Source of the DNA: Micromussa lordhowensis
Taxonomy: Eukaryota > Cnidaria > Anthozoa > Scleractinia > Lobophylliidae
Assembly: GCA_964020085.1 (NCBI GenBank)
Contig: OZ026600.1
Span: 28,225,579-28,289,578 of the forward strand
Direction: 5' to 3'
Length of the DNA: 64,000 bases
Below the pieces are notes generated by a model that was given only the letters and a program-made list of their open reading frames with translations, was not told where the DNA came from and ran no database searches. Both the position numbers and the translations under genes were made by a program. Shown here piece by piece: positions 11,095 to 22,701 of the stretch (within the stretch, counting starts at the first letter, position 1; each line of letters opens with the position of its first letter).

Positions 11095-11217
11095 ACATAG
11101 ATTAATGCACAGAAGATCCACATATATGCGACGTTTATGCCTATTGTGTCAACACTCCAGGCTCGTATAACTGCCCGTGCAAGTCGGGATATAATTATAA
11201 TGGCAGCATTTGTTCAG
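11095..11217 (+). pseudogene. EGF exon with in-frame stop
   Basis: The splice sites (CTACAG, GTAAAA) and the EGF pattern are kept, ending NYNGSICSG, but the expected DIDEC start reads DID-stop-C because GAA is TAA at 11103-11105. The exon is phase 1-1, so skipping it would keep the frame. It most resembles 10174-10299. Confidence 0.8.
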
Positions 11218-11539
11218 GTAAAATGCTACATTTGAAAGTTTAGTGTTTGTTGCTTTGATGCACCGTGATAGAGTGTGTTTTTATAAAGTAACAACCCATA
11301 AAATAGTTACTTATGTGTTTCTAGAGCGATGGGTAATCCCAAAATCTGTACTTGGACTTATAGTTCTAGTAAGGATTGGACTTGGAATTGGACTTGTCAG
11401 CTTAAAGGTTGATTATTGTTTCGCGCAATAAATGACACGGAACAATGCTTAAGCTTGTTTTTGTTATGTGAATGTGAATGTGAATGCTTTTTTTACCCTC
11501 GAATTGTAGAGTAGCTATATCGTAGCTAATATCTCCGAG

Positions 11540-11576
11540 CATTTCCCACCCCAACCCTCAGCGTAACAACAAAGGT

Positions 11577-11615
<39 letters not shown>

Positions 11616-11845
11616 TATAAGCGTGTGAGTTCTTTTACGTCCCCTGCTAACAATAACATCGAAGATGCTGGACACAGGGGTCTACGGTTTTAGTCCTTAC
11701 CCGAGAAGACCTGAACGTCTAACCATTTACAGATGTAATTACAAAGGCAGCACATTCTGCTCAGTTATTTTAATACCCTGAGTGTTGGTCCGGTCTGGGG
11801 CTCGAACCCTCGACCTCCCGCACTGCAGTCTCCCGCGATGTACTG
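11540..11845 (-). mobile_element. SINE-like repeat, minus orientation
   Basis: A tRNA-type box B (GGGTTCGAGCC on the minus strand) lies at about 11800-11812, close to GGGAGGTCGA, like the head of a tRNA-derived SINE read from right to left. The body extends to about 11540. Family unknown. Confidence 0.45.
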
Positions 11846-11883
11846 AAGACTTCTATATAACTATGTGTTTTTTTTTACAACAG

Positions 11884-12012
11884 ATATTGACGAATGTTTC
11901 CAGAAGTTGGATGACTGTGATAATGCCGTAACAGAGTGTATCAACATTCCAGGATCATATATTTGCTCCTGTTACAAGCAAAATTATGAATGGGATGGAT
12001 TAACTTGCGTTG
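11884..12012 (+). CDS. EGF exon
   Basis: Phase 1-1 after a T-run and ACAACAG. It begins DIDECFQKLDDCDNAVTEC and ends WDGLTCVG before GTAAAG. Intact. Confidence 0.85.
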
Positions 12013-12667
12013 GTAAAGAACAACAATATGTAGACGGACCTTGCCCCTTTTTGTTTGAAAGTTTCAAAGAAGTCTTCCCTTACTTCTTTGGAGTGTTTAC
12101 TTTACTAGGGCGCGGGTTTGCTTTCTTTTGTACCCCAAAATTACCGCCTTTGAGCGATTTACGTTAGAAACGACGACTAGTAGATCTCTTTTGAGGCCAC
12201 TTTACTTGGAGGAAATATTACTTACGCGGCTGCAATCAAATTATCGCATCTTTGCTAACTTTCATTTTGTTACAAATTTTCAACCCTGGGTGGTTTTTGA
12301 ATAAAACGCCTTGTAAGGTTTTTTTCACCCGCTTGTCGCTAAATGAGTATGGCATGAAAGGAACCATCTAATCTGCAACTACTAATCTTCCAGCAGCTAG
12401 GCAACCTACCAATCGTCGCGTTTTCATCCCTAAGACGACGTTCTAATATTTTAGTTGATTGACGTGCACCATAGAAAACTTTCATGTAGCGGAAATCCTT
12501 TTCGGACAGCTAATTTCGGCGTTAATATAGTCTGCGCTTACGGTTAGGCATTTGATGTAACCCTTGGTCTACGTTAGCACTCGATTATCAGCTGTCGAAA
12601 CCTACTGCATAGAGAGTTTTAAACCGTCTTGTCTCTTACCTAACGAAGCAAATAGTTTCTACTCTCT

Positions 12668-12960
12668 GAGGCGTGATGGCCTCATGGTTAGTGCGCTCGC
12701 CTCCGGATCGAGCGGTCCGGATTGGAGGTCTATCCGGGGACATTGTGCTGTGTTTTGGGCCAGACACTGTACTCTCACAGTGCCTCTCTCCAGTCAGGTC
12801 TACGGGTACCAGCGAAATTATTGCTGGGGGTTAATCTTGCGATGGACTAGCATCCAAACCAGGGTGAAGCTGAAATACTCCGAGTAGCTTCTTGCTACAG
12901 AAACCGGAGATACGCGCCGGCCTGATGTGCCATTTAGCTCGTATGCAGAGTTAAGTGTCT
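12668..12960 (+). mobile_element. tRNA-derived SINE, copy 1
   Basis: The head GATGGCCTCATGGTTAGTG is an A box, then a degraded B box (GGTCCGGATTGGAGG), then the shared body with CACTGTACTCTCACAGTGCC and GATGGACTAGCATCC. Same family as 17291 and 28414. Confidence 0.8.
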
Positions 12961-13060
12961 TACAGTCTTTCTTTCATGCTGGGATTTGTTTTGTCCTTAG
13001 GTAATGGCATTCATTTATTGTTTATTTTGTAATTATCGTTTTTTTTTTTTCACTTAAAAG

Positions 13061-13171
13061 ACGTAAACGAGTGTGAGGACCTTTCTCGTTGTGCTGAGAA
13101 TGCAACCTGTACGAATTTGGATGGATCTTATGATTGCAACTGCTCAGCCGCGGAACCTCATCTCTGTTTTG
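13061..13171 (+). CDS. Short EGF-like exon before REJ
   Basis: Phase 1-1 exon of 111 nt after TTAAAAG. It begins DVNECEDLSRCAENATC and ends AAEPHLCFG before GTACGT. It is shorter than its neighbours between the last cysteines. Last EGF module of the ectodomain. Confidence 0.75.
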
Positions 13172-13513
13172 GTACGTACATGAATACGCTAACTGGGAAA
13201 GATAACAATTACTAAACGACATGATATTCTTACCAGAAACGCTCAACTGCAGGTTAGAAGGTCCCACGCCTTCATTAGTCTTAACTGAGGAATTCCCTAG
13301 TGATGATAATAAATAATGCCTCATATCTCTTTCTGCTATTTCCTCATCATCACCATCATTTATTAGAGTTTGAGTGCATACTAATGTAAATAATAAGAGA
13401 CATTGTTAAACTTGGGTTACCTTTCTTATGTACGGGTTACCTTTTTTATGTAGGAAATTTTCATGCATATTTTAAGCCTACAAGAAGAGAAGTGCTGTTT
13501 TCTTCTCTTTAAG

Positions 13514-14290
13514 GGACCACATTGTGTGACATTCCACGAGTAAGAATAACCAATGTTGGACGGACCGTTGATCAACCCGCTGTGGTTCAGTTGAGTTCAT
13601 ATTACACATTTGAAACAAACATTGAAATGAGGTGCGCTCAGATATGGACACAAAATATGTCTTGGGTGTTAGCAAGTCCATCATCTAACTATTCTACAGC
13701 TATTTTGAATGGAATTATAGTTTCTTCGAACACAAGCCAATGGACTCTCTTCGACCATCATTTACCATTCGCCCACGTTCTACATGCTTTGTACTTTGTT
13801 TTTACGATAGTCCAAGGAGACAATAATAAAACAGAGAATGTGTACGACAAGGGTTATATTATAATACAACCCTTACCACTGGTGGCAATAATCTCAGGTG
13901 AAACGGAAATAACCAGAGGAAATAAGCAGAACATCATTCTAAATGGTCCGAGTCATATGATCCTCATGTTGGCCCTGGGGCCATAGAGACATTGACATTT
14001 TATTGGTTTTGTAAGAAATCGAATGAAGAATTCCCAACGGAAAACCCGCTTGAGATCCAAGTAGTGCCGATTTCTCTAAATGGCTCCGAAGCATCAGACG
14101 GGGGCTGCTTCGGCACTGGTTTAGGGCGACTGGAATCCACTGAATCTGTTGTAGTGTTGAACGCCTCAGCAATGCAGAACTCTAGTGCTTCATACGTTTT
14201 CCAACTAGTCGTAGCCAAAGACGCCAGAACATCGAGTGACAGAAAGACAGTTCATGTCGTTAAGGGAAGTCCTCCTGAAGTCTCACTAAA
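13514..14290 (+). pseudogene. REJ region exon 1 with a one-base deletion
   Basis: Starts after CTTTAAG with GTTLCDIPRVRITNVG and ends SPPEVSLK before GTAAGT. The first half is in one frame up to IILNG, the second in another from SYDPHVGPGAIETLTFYWFC. The paralog exon at 48277-48982 has [13 protein letters not shown] in one frame, so a single base is missing near 13948 (most simply a T in GGTCC). The exon is 777 nt where its phases need 778. The REJ module is the extracellular part of PKD1 proteins before the GAIN domain. Confidence 0.8.
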
Positions 14291-15120
14291 GTAAGTACAT
14301 TTAGACCTAATCTTACTTCCTTTGTATGCTTCAGCGGTATATCAGGCAAGTTTAGCATGGCCATGGTTCGTAGTTTTGGCGAGATGCAGTCGAACCAAAA
14401 TACCCTCAGTGAGACTAACCATGCCTGGCATGCCACCGAATCAAACTAATTGGTACGGTTAGGCATTTACCTTGCTCAAATTCCTCTATAAATTGGCCCA
14501 TATCAGGTCAGTGGCTTGATATGGCCGGGGATCAGGATAGCAGGCAAGGCTTCTGATTGACTAACTGCTCATTTAGGTATTGCAAGGAACCATATTTATG
14601 CTGTACCTAGTCAGAGTTGCACTTGAAGAAAATCTCGACGAGGGACTGAAAAGCGATGCATAAGATTCCGTTACGTTTTAAGTTCATGTTTTTCAGAAAA
14701 TAATAATCGCTTACTTGATTTGCAGTTCAGTACTGCTTTTTGTTAGAAACGAGAAGTAACAACAGGGACGATAGACAACATTGTAGTCATGCATTACGAT
14801 TATTAAGACATCGAAACGATATTTAATTCAGAGTTCTTCTTTCCGAAGATTCACTTGGGTGCCCGAACTGTTAAGATGACCCAAATACTCCACTCGCACG
14901 TTGTTACTACTCACCCGTGTTATCTCGAGAGTTGGAGAAATATGGACATTTTCAAGTGTTTGTACAGAATTTGTTTAGCTCTTGCAAAATTCCTCTGAAA
15001 CTTAGACGTTATTTAAAGATTTTTTTCAAAGAGTTTTATTTACGTCTTATTTCAATAATATCGTGCAACAATTCATGTAAGTGCGATGCTGTTCGCTGAT
15101 CATTTTACTTTTTCGTTAAG

Positions 15121-15691
15121 TTTTGTGTTAAATGACCGGTTGAACGTCATCCCTTCTGCGCCGATGACCATCTCAGCCGGGTACTTGGGTTACTCGTGTG
15201 ATGATGAAGTGGAATACCAATGGATCCTTTACGAAGAAGACATGGACGCGGGGTGGATAGAAATTTTAAACAATCCAGAATACTCTAAAGTATTCGCTAT
15301 TGATCCAAAGACTCTAAAAGATAATACAAAATATCGTTTGGAATTGACCGTGTTACTTGCCAATGGAACCCCGTCTACAAGTGTGCAGGTTTTCCAGACT
15401 GCAGTCCTCCCGCGTGATGGCTCGTGTACTATAACACCTGACACTGGCGAAGCTGTTTATACATCATTTGAGCTGTTTTGATTCGGCTGGTTCGCACTTA
15501 ATGAAACTTTCACCTACGAAATACAGATAATTGGGGATGGCAATATACATTACACATTGTATTATGGCCTTGCTGATAAACTGCAATTAGTTTTACCGCA
15601 AGGAAATGCCTCCAGTGGATACTTATCCGACGTCAAGGTATTTGTCTCGAGGAGCAATGGTGCTACTTCTGAGCTGGATATTCCAGTAACG
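15121..15691 (+). pseudogene. REJ region exon 2 with in-frame TGA
   Basis: Joins exon 1 in phase 2 and ends in phase 0 before GTATGC. The reading is open on both sides of TGA at 15479-15481, where FELF-stop-FGWF aligns with the paralog's FTFKCFDW. The stop therefore stands at a conserved cysteine (TGT or TGC to TGA). Confidence 0.8.
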
Positions 15692-15994
15692 GTATGCTTT
15701 TCTTTTTTTGTATCACTTGTTGTGGCTATGATATGTAGTAATGTATGGTCAATTGCAGTTTACTATAACAAAACTCTGTCAAGTTTCCAGTAAAGAAAAA
15801 CACTGAAAAGGCTATATTAAAGAAAAAGAAACCGTTTCCGGGTTTTTCTACTATATAGCATGTCATGAATGGTTTCATTTTATTTCCTTGTTCTTCATTT
15901 AGCTCTTTTTGCTAATTTTAAGACCTGCACAGCTTGTATCTGACACAATCAAGATAAATAACTTAATGGTGCCTCGGTTCTGTTTATCTTATAG

Positions 15995-16198
15995 GTAACT
16001 CCACCCAGACCGAGAGCAGAGAAGGATCTTTTTGACCTTCTCGAAAGGAATGTAAGCACCTTTGAAGACTATCTTAACACAATGGATACAGAGAAAGTTT
16101 GGCAGTTGATGACGGCAATGTTATTAACAATAGAGAAACAAGCAATGGTGAAACACAGTTTCCCTAACTCAACGTTATTAAGTCGACAGAAAATCGTT
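15995..16198 (+). CDS. REJ/GAIN linker exon
   Basis: Phase 0-0 exon of 68 codons after TTATAG. It begins VTPPRPRAEKDLFDLLERN and is mostly helical. Counterpart of minus-gene exon 46978-47193. Confidence 0.75.
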
Positions 16199-17290
16199 GT
16201 GAGTATCAAACTCTAAATGTTCTAGTTAGTTAGAACAAAAGGTTTAACTTTTAATTATTAGTAAATCACTCCTGAAAAAACTGACCCGAACTGAACTTGT
16301 TTTATTTATGCCTTAACTAACTGACCGCGTTTGTTTCAGACAAGAGACACTACGATACGTAAGCGAAAAATCACGGCCTCGAAATTTCGAAGTGCTCATA
16401 TGGAATCATTCAAATTTTGAAAACCGGCTGGATTATTCTCGAGTTCAATCTACTCATCAGCATGTGGAATAGGGTAGACTAAGGTATATAAAGTTAGTTC
16501 CGATTCACATTAAATTTTCTCGCGATTCACATTAATTTTGGTTTTCGTCAGCTGGTTTGAAAGATGTTTGATTATCTCTTTTAAAAAAGTTGTCAGTTTG
16601 TCTTAATTTGTATAGAGAAACGCAATGGTAAACGGGTCGGTGAATTTTTTTTACTCTTGAGCCTGGTTACCATTTAATTGTCCCGATTGTTTGAATTGCG
16701 TGCGACATTTGCAGACTTTCTAAAGTGTATGCTATTTTGTTTCCGTTAACATTGTTGAGAGCTATCGGTAAGTGTTATTTAGGCTAATCGGAGTTGTAGT
16801 ATACCGTCTGTCACGTAACGTTAAATTCGTTTTAGAAGCAATTGAAAATTCAGAATTATTTTGCGAATTCTCCAAAACAGACGCTAATACTTCAACTATT
16901 GACAGTGGTTATCTCTGGTTAACACCTTTTGCCTTTGTTTCACAATGAGATTTGAGTGACTAAAGTTTCGTTTTTGGACTAACGTTTTTGCATCAACCCT
17001 AATTTTGAAAGTGCGGCGCGATAGGTAACAGCGATAGGTAACAGAGATAGCAAATAAACATGCAAGCTCTTGGTGTCTATTTTCCAGTACCGGTGCCGTC
17101 TATTGTAGAGTGCACTTAAATTACCTTAATCGGTCAGTGGACGACAGCCGGAAGAAATCGAGAACGATGAGTCAAACTGCTTTCGCAAAAACCAGTGACT
17201 GATTTAAACACCAACAGTCGACCATAACGAACGAATATATTTTGCTCGCAAAACTGACAATTTACGGGTAACTTGTAACCTGCTTTTTTG
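16199..17290. other. Intron, no recognised gene
   Basis: No coding region with paralog support. A short tandem duplication GCGATAGGTAACA lies near 17018-17045. Confidence 0.4.
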
Positions 17291-17570
17291 CGGGAGGGGT
17301 GGTGGCCTCATGGTTAGTGCGCTCGACTCCGGAGCGAGCGCTCCGGGTTCGAGCCCTGGCATGGGACATTGCGTTGTGCTCTTAGGCAAGACACTCAACT
17401 CTCACAGTGCCTCTCTCCACCCAGGTGTATAAATGGGTACCGGCGAATTTAATGCTGGGGCATCCCATCCAGGGGGGAGAAGAAATACTCCTAGTCGCTT
17501 TATGCAACAGAAACCGGGATAAGCGCCAGCCTGATGGGCCACTTGGCTTGTATGCAGACTTTACCTTTAC
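17291..17570 (+). mobile_element. tRNA-derived SINE, copy 2
   Basis: The head GGTGGCCTCATGGTTAGTGC (A box) and GGGTTCGAGCCC (B box) are well kept. The body ends near GGCTTGTATGCAG, directly before the GAIN exon at 17590. Confidence 0.85.
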
Positions 17571-17589
17571 CTTGTAACCTGCTTTGCAG

Positions 17590-17715
17590 CTGAGGGATGT
17601 CGCCCTTAGGCGTCTGCAAGTCGAAAAGCTGGATAGTCTACCTGGTTTGGTGTTCATCTCAGCCTTTCTAGCCACTGCCGGAAAGGACACAACCACGTTA
17701 ACCTTACACAGTGAG
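17590..17715 (+). CDS. GAIN region exon
   Basis: Phase 0-0, 42 codons after TTTGCAG: LRDVALRRLQVEKLDS, then AFLATAGKDTTTLTLHSE before GTAATA. It corresponds by order and phase to minus-gene exon 46422-46583. A SINE lies directly upstream in the intron. Confidence 0.65.
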
Positions 17716-18256
17716 GTAATATGTTATTGGACAGAGATGTATGTATCGAACTTTTAAGAAAACATTTTATGGGGCAAAGTTAGTTTCATTTCTCTCACCT
17801 GCTTAGATAATCGAATAGTTTTCCTGAAGTAAAGCCTCTTGACATTCGGAGAATGGACTAGTTCTAAAAAACAAATATTAAGAAAGCCAGACTAAATTTA
17901 TCGTGTTACCTTTTAACACATTATTTTCGCGGGAGCGGGGTGTTGAAACACGTTATCTTAAGCAAAACTAACTTGGCAACATGATAAACATTTATTGGCC
18001 ATATTTTTGAACACAAGGTTTCAAAAATAGGTGGGCTTGTTATACTATTTGATTACTTTAAAACTGTTTGGCCGTTTCCAGTTTTATTTCGGGATTTCCC
18101 ATTACGTTCGTTTTGACCAATTACGCTCGAACAAACATTTCTAGTGGAAAATGATAGACTATACTTATCTATTCTTTTGCATGCGTTGTACCCTGGGTGT
18201 CAGAAGCTCTTCGTCGGTTTACATTTCTATCGTCGTTATCTATATTTTCATTGCAG

Positions 18257-18454
18257 GAACTTCTCCCAGAAATTCTTGGAAACATAAGTGACACACTGCT
18301 TGTCGAAGCTAATAAGATGAAAGCAAAAGATGAAAAATTTATTTCCCAAGGAATTTATAACACGTTATACGGAACAGTTGAACTCCTTATTGTATCTGCG
18401 GAGGCGTCCAGAGTAACTGGGGACAACGACACCCAATCCGCCAACCGCTCAAAG
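18257..18454 (+). CDS. GAIN region exon
   Basis: Phase 0-0, 66 codons after ATTGCAG, beginning ELLPEILGNISDTLLVEANK, an amphipathic helix region. Counterpart of minus-gene exon 45621-45812. Confidence 0.75.
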
Positions 18455-19594
18455 GTAGGCGTATATATTCATTCAGAGTGGCACAACGGTTGTACAGTTG
18501 ATACGGAGAAACGTAGTTTTTTTTTTTCAATATAAGTAATCTTTTACCGAGCGTTTATATAGAAAAGAAACGTCCTTGTCGGTCTTCTCGGTTCGTGCAT
18601 TCTCTCTTTTCACCAGTGAGAAAGTGACGTTCACTGTCTTTCTGTTTATAATGTATGTAAGAATGTTCTCTCGTTGTTGGCTTGAAGGATTACCCTCCAA
18701 TCAAGGACAACTTTTTTCCACTTAAACATGCTCTGAGGAAGAAACTCCAATTTTTTGTTTGGTAGCTAGTTCAAGAAACTGACTTCGTCAATGGAAGCCC
18801 TTTGCAAAGTCGCCAGTTTTATACATCACCAGGATTTTTCTCACCATGCGCGAGCGTAGCTTATACGGAACCCTGCCTCGTCCCCAGTCGCCCGCGCGAT
18901 AGTAAAAGAAATAATAATTAACTAGCAGCTCCCCATCGTGCCTTCTTGCTCAGTCCCAATCTCCCAATCGCCTCTTAGGCTAAAGAAAAAAATAAGAAAA
19001 GCCTGTGGAGGAGGCAGTACGGAACCTTCCTTGCATACGGTTGGTGCGTCTAAAATTTGAATTGGCCAATCAGTATTCAGCAGGCCGGAAAAACTGTGCT
19101 GTCCTGACGTCGATGTATGTTAACAAGAAACGCACTCTATTTAGGTAACTTTTCTCACTGGAGACGACATTCAGTGAAAAAATTGATAAAAAGTGAAAAA
19201 TACATAGAATTTTGTGTTTCTCCGAGCTGTTAATTTGGCGCGAAAAATGGATTGCCCGCGTCTGGCAACTCGCTCGTAGTTCGTCGAGTCTTGCCAGGTA
19301 GGATAATAGTTGTGTCATCAGTTTGAACAAAACATGTTCTTCCTCGTCAAATTAAACGCAGAATTCTCGAGTCAAGTTTTAGAAAAGGCCAAAGGAATTT
19401 TAGCATTATCTTTATTTTTGTTAGTTGCGAGAGTAACGAAAAAGACTCTTATCGTGCTGTTTCGGAAGTACAGCTCAGTTTTGACTGTCGCTCGTACTTT
19501 AGGCGTAGTACGAGCATGGCTACCTGCATTTGATCAACAAAATTCTAAGTTAACTTCATCTAAACCTAATACAAGTTTCTGTTTGCCTTCCCAG
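18455..19594. other. Intron, no recognised gene
   Basis: Contains an open frame running into the GAIN exon from 19310, without counterpart in the paralog and with no domain I recognise, so it is treated as intron. Confidence 0.4.
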
Positions 19595-19843
19595 AGAATA
19601 GAAATCGTCCTAAAATCAATCAGCATTATAAGAACATTACTCAGAACAATGACAACAAGGTTAGCGGTATCGCAGTCCCCTCAAAGTCTCCAGATCCCGG
19701 GTATGGATGTCATAGCGGGTCGTGAAACTTCCTGTGGACTTGAGAAAAGACCTTTAAACGTGTCGGAGGCTCAGGGATTTCTACTACCACCAAACATGAG
19801 AGAGGCCTTTCCTGACGCAGATTTGGACTGGGTTGGTTATCAG
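19595..19843 (+). CDS. GAIN region exon
   Basis: Phase 0-0, 83 codons after TTCCCAG and before GTTAAG. It ends FPDADLDWVGYQ, and GFLLPPNM aligns with FKLPANV of minus-gene exon 45179-45400. The open frame continues upstream to 19310, but that part has no paralog and precedes a good acceptor, so it is read as intron. Confidence 0.7.
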
Positions 19844-19954
19844 GTTAAGTGCAATCTACTACTAAATACTTTCTCCGTCTTCCTTCCTTCATCGCGTACT
19901 GTCTGTTTGTTTGTAAGTTCCTTATTTTTTTATCACTTTTTATGTGTTCTGCAG

Positions 19955-20655
19955 ATGATTATCACGAAGTTTAATCCATACCAGTGGCACAAAAGCCACC
20001 AAAAACTGAGACGGAAATAATGAGTCTTGAATTCACCGACAGTAAAGGGGCAATATTACCTGTTGGAGGAAATAACATAGATATTGACATCAAAATACCT
20101 CTTAATTCTGGAAATTCCTCACTGAATAACTTCTTTGTCAGACCACGTATGATGCGATACCACACGGTGGAGCTCAACGATATTTCCGATTCTATGATCA
20201 TTGAAGTCAAACCAATTAACCGCAGTCTTACAATGCTTGTGTATGTTAAGTATGGAGACCGCCCAACGGTAAATAGTTACCATTATACTGCCATTGTACC
20301 TGACTTTTCGTCTTGTGGGTGGGTCAATGTAAGCGATCGCTTGGTTGTCAAGTGCTCGAGGAGCCCATACGAGATCATGTCTACTGCAGATTTCAACCAA
20401 ACAGGTTTGTATTACGTCGGAGTGCTGTACGTCGAACAGGTGAGTGGTATTCGAGTTAGACGATCGTGCTTTGGAAGAAGAAGAAAAAAAAGAGACTGTG
20501 TTGAACCAAAGCCACCTCCATTGAAAGGAATTGAGTACAACAGAACATTGACATTTAATCCTTCTACCGACCAGAACTATAGCGTCAAAGTTCTCCAGTA
20601 CAGCTGCTACTATTTCTCATTGACGCAGGACGAATGGACTAAAGACGGCTGTAAG
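19955..20655 (+). pseudogene. GAIN exon before GPS with a one-base deletion
   Basis: Starts MIITKFNPYQWHKSHQK, then must shift frame to TETEIMSLEF. The paralog reads [11 protein letters not shown] then [10 protein letters not shown] with identical spacing, so one A is missing from the A-run near 20006. The exon is 701 nt where phase 0-0 needs 702. The rest is intact, including the SVKVLQYSCYYF and DEWTKDGCK strands before the GPS. Confidence 0.8.
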
Positions 20656-21515
20656 GTTGGTAGGAAATACCTAAACATTTTATAATGCTTATAACCAAAA
20701 TGATTACACAATTCGTTGCATCCTTGACTTCAAAACACTTGTTCGGAAAATGCAAGGTTGAAAATAGTGTCAAGAGTATGATTTTCAATACAAACTACTT
20801 AACAAGAACCAAAAATTTTGTCCCACCGTTGCGCTCTCTACAATAAAAAAGATCTTGACATCAGAGCCAGAGAAAAATACGTTCTCATTTCTTACCACTT
20901 CTAATGAAATTAGTGCCAGGCACGTGCGGAAGTTGCCGATTCTCGTCTTTTACCGGTCGTCTGAGAGACTACTACTGATTCTTTCGTGTAATATCTACCA
21001 GCCACCGTTAATGACTGATTGACGTGACCATATATAGTCAATGATCAAAATTACATCCAATGAAGGATAATTGCGAGGTCGAAGGAGTGCTCGCGCGGTA
21101 CGAAGCGTTTCTGGTCGGGGTATACTGGAGTTTGTTAGAGTTAACGAACGTACATATGATATTTGTTTTTTACAGCAAGAATCGACGATAAAATTACCCT
21201 GTTCACACTGGCCTTGAAAAATCGTTAAAAAGTTACCAGATCGTGGAAAAGTCCTTGAAAATATCTTTGAATACGCGAGACTCAAAGGGGTAACAGTCTA
21301 GTAAAATATTTACAGTGTGAAAAAAGTGATTTGATGATAAATAAGCTTACAGGTTATTTGTGTGAAGTATGCAAATATGGAGATAAAGACAAACAAAAAA
21401 TAAATAAGAAAGGTTTAGTCAACAATATTGAGGCCTTATATTTTGGGCTATTCTTATTTCGTCTCACGTTTTAGTCACCTACTCCATACCATAATTTTTT
21501 TTTATTTCTATTAAG
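20656..21515. other. Intron, nothing recognised
   Basis: AT-rich intron between the pre-GPS exon and the GPS exon. No repeat or gene identified. Confidence 0.4.
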
Positions 21516-21752
21516 GTTGGAGATGACACGAACGACAAACTACTTCAGTGTCGATGTAATCATCTTACAGCTTTTGGTGGAGGCTTTGTTATTGCTCCAA
21601 ATCCGATCGACTTGGACAAGGTTTTTACAGAATTCACTAGACTCGGAGAAACGGGGAATTATATGGTTCTCGCAATGGTCTGCTCCATTTTTGGTGTATA
21701 TCTCTTGGTGTTGATCTGGGCCAGAAAGGCTGATATGCTAGACGAAAGAAAG
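21516..21752 (+). CDS. GPS motif and first transmembrane segment
   Basis: 79 codons, phase 0-0. It contains CRCNHLTAFGGGF, a complete GPS autoproteolysis motif with cleavage expected between L and T, then [12 protein letters not shown] and a hydrophobic segment (NYMVLAMVCSIFGVYLLVL) as TM1. Same length (237 nt) as its paralog exon at 34546-34782. Confidence 0.9.
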
Positions 21753-22082
21753 GTACGTTTTATATTTAGATGCAAACTGTTATTGGTATTAGCCATATCC
21801 TCTCTTTATTGTTGGAAATGTTATTAGTATTCAATCTTATTAATTGACATACTTATTTCACTCCTTGTTGAATGCTTAAAGTGGTTAACACGTACTAATG
21901 TGGTGCTAAGTTTATCCAGAGAAACACCAAAAGGAAATTCGACTTAAATTAGCGCAAACAGTGTTATTCTGAAAACTTCCCACCCTTAACCGTGTTTCAA
22001 CCTACATGACACATTCCTACACAGGTCAGTGTGGGCAAATGCACAGATATAGCGTATTTTTCATTTTCTGTTCCAATGGGAT

Positions 22083-22290
22083 TGGAGGTGGCCTTTTGGT
22101 TTCTGCGCTAGAAACCGGATCGACTGTTTTGGGTTCAAGCCACCTCAGGACATTTTGTTTTGTTGGACTAGCACTTTTCCTCCACAGTGCTTCATTAAGT
22201 CCAAGTGTGAAAAGAGAATCTAGAGGTGCCGAGTGACTTCATGCTACAGAAACCTCAGTTAAGCGCCGCCTGTTGGCCAACCACACAACT
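22083..22290 (+). mobile_element. Diverged SINE copy
   Basis: Diverged relative of the SINE family: GGAGGTGGCC head, GGGTTCAAGCC B box near 22132-22142, then CTACAGAAACC and AAGCGCCGCCTG as in the other copies. Confidence 0.55.
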
Positions 22291-22701
22291 TGAACGCTTT
22301 TACTTCCAGTTCATTTTGTCTATCACTTTACTAGCGCATGTAAAGATATGGTCTTGTGTATATCAAGCAAAATTAACATAGATTATCATCAACTTTTCAA
22401 AATCCTGTGTCATCCCCCCCCTGAAAATAGGCCTCTCAAATCTCAGCTCAAACTGCCGATAGTAAACCCCACGAAAAAACTCAAAATAATTCCATAAAGT
22501 ATGTCTTCCAATAGCTTGTGCTATATTGCATGTTGTTACAGTATGCTCCACGATGTTTAATTTCATTCAACGGATTTAGAAATTGTGATCTGTTTCATTT
22601 GTGTAGATAGTTCTACCGCACCTTAACTTTTCTAGACTTATATGTAGTACCTAACGGTTGAGTCGGCTTTTAACGTGTAAAACTTCTTGCTTTCTTGGTA
22701 G

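Noticed and set aside
19310..19594. N-terminal extension of the open frame into exon 19595
   Set aside because: No counterpart in the paralog and a good acceptor (TTCCCAG) at 19594, so it is read as intron.
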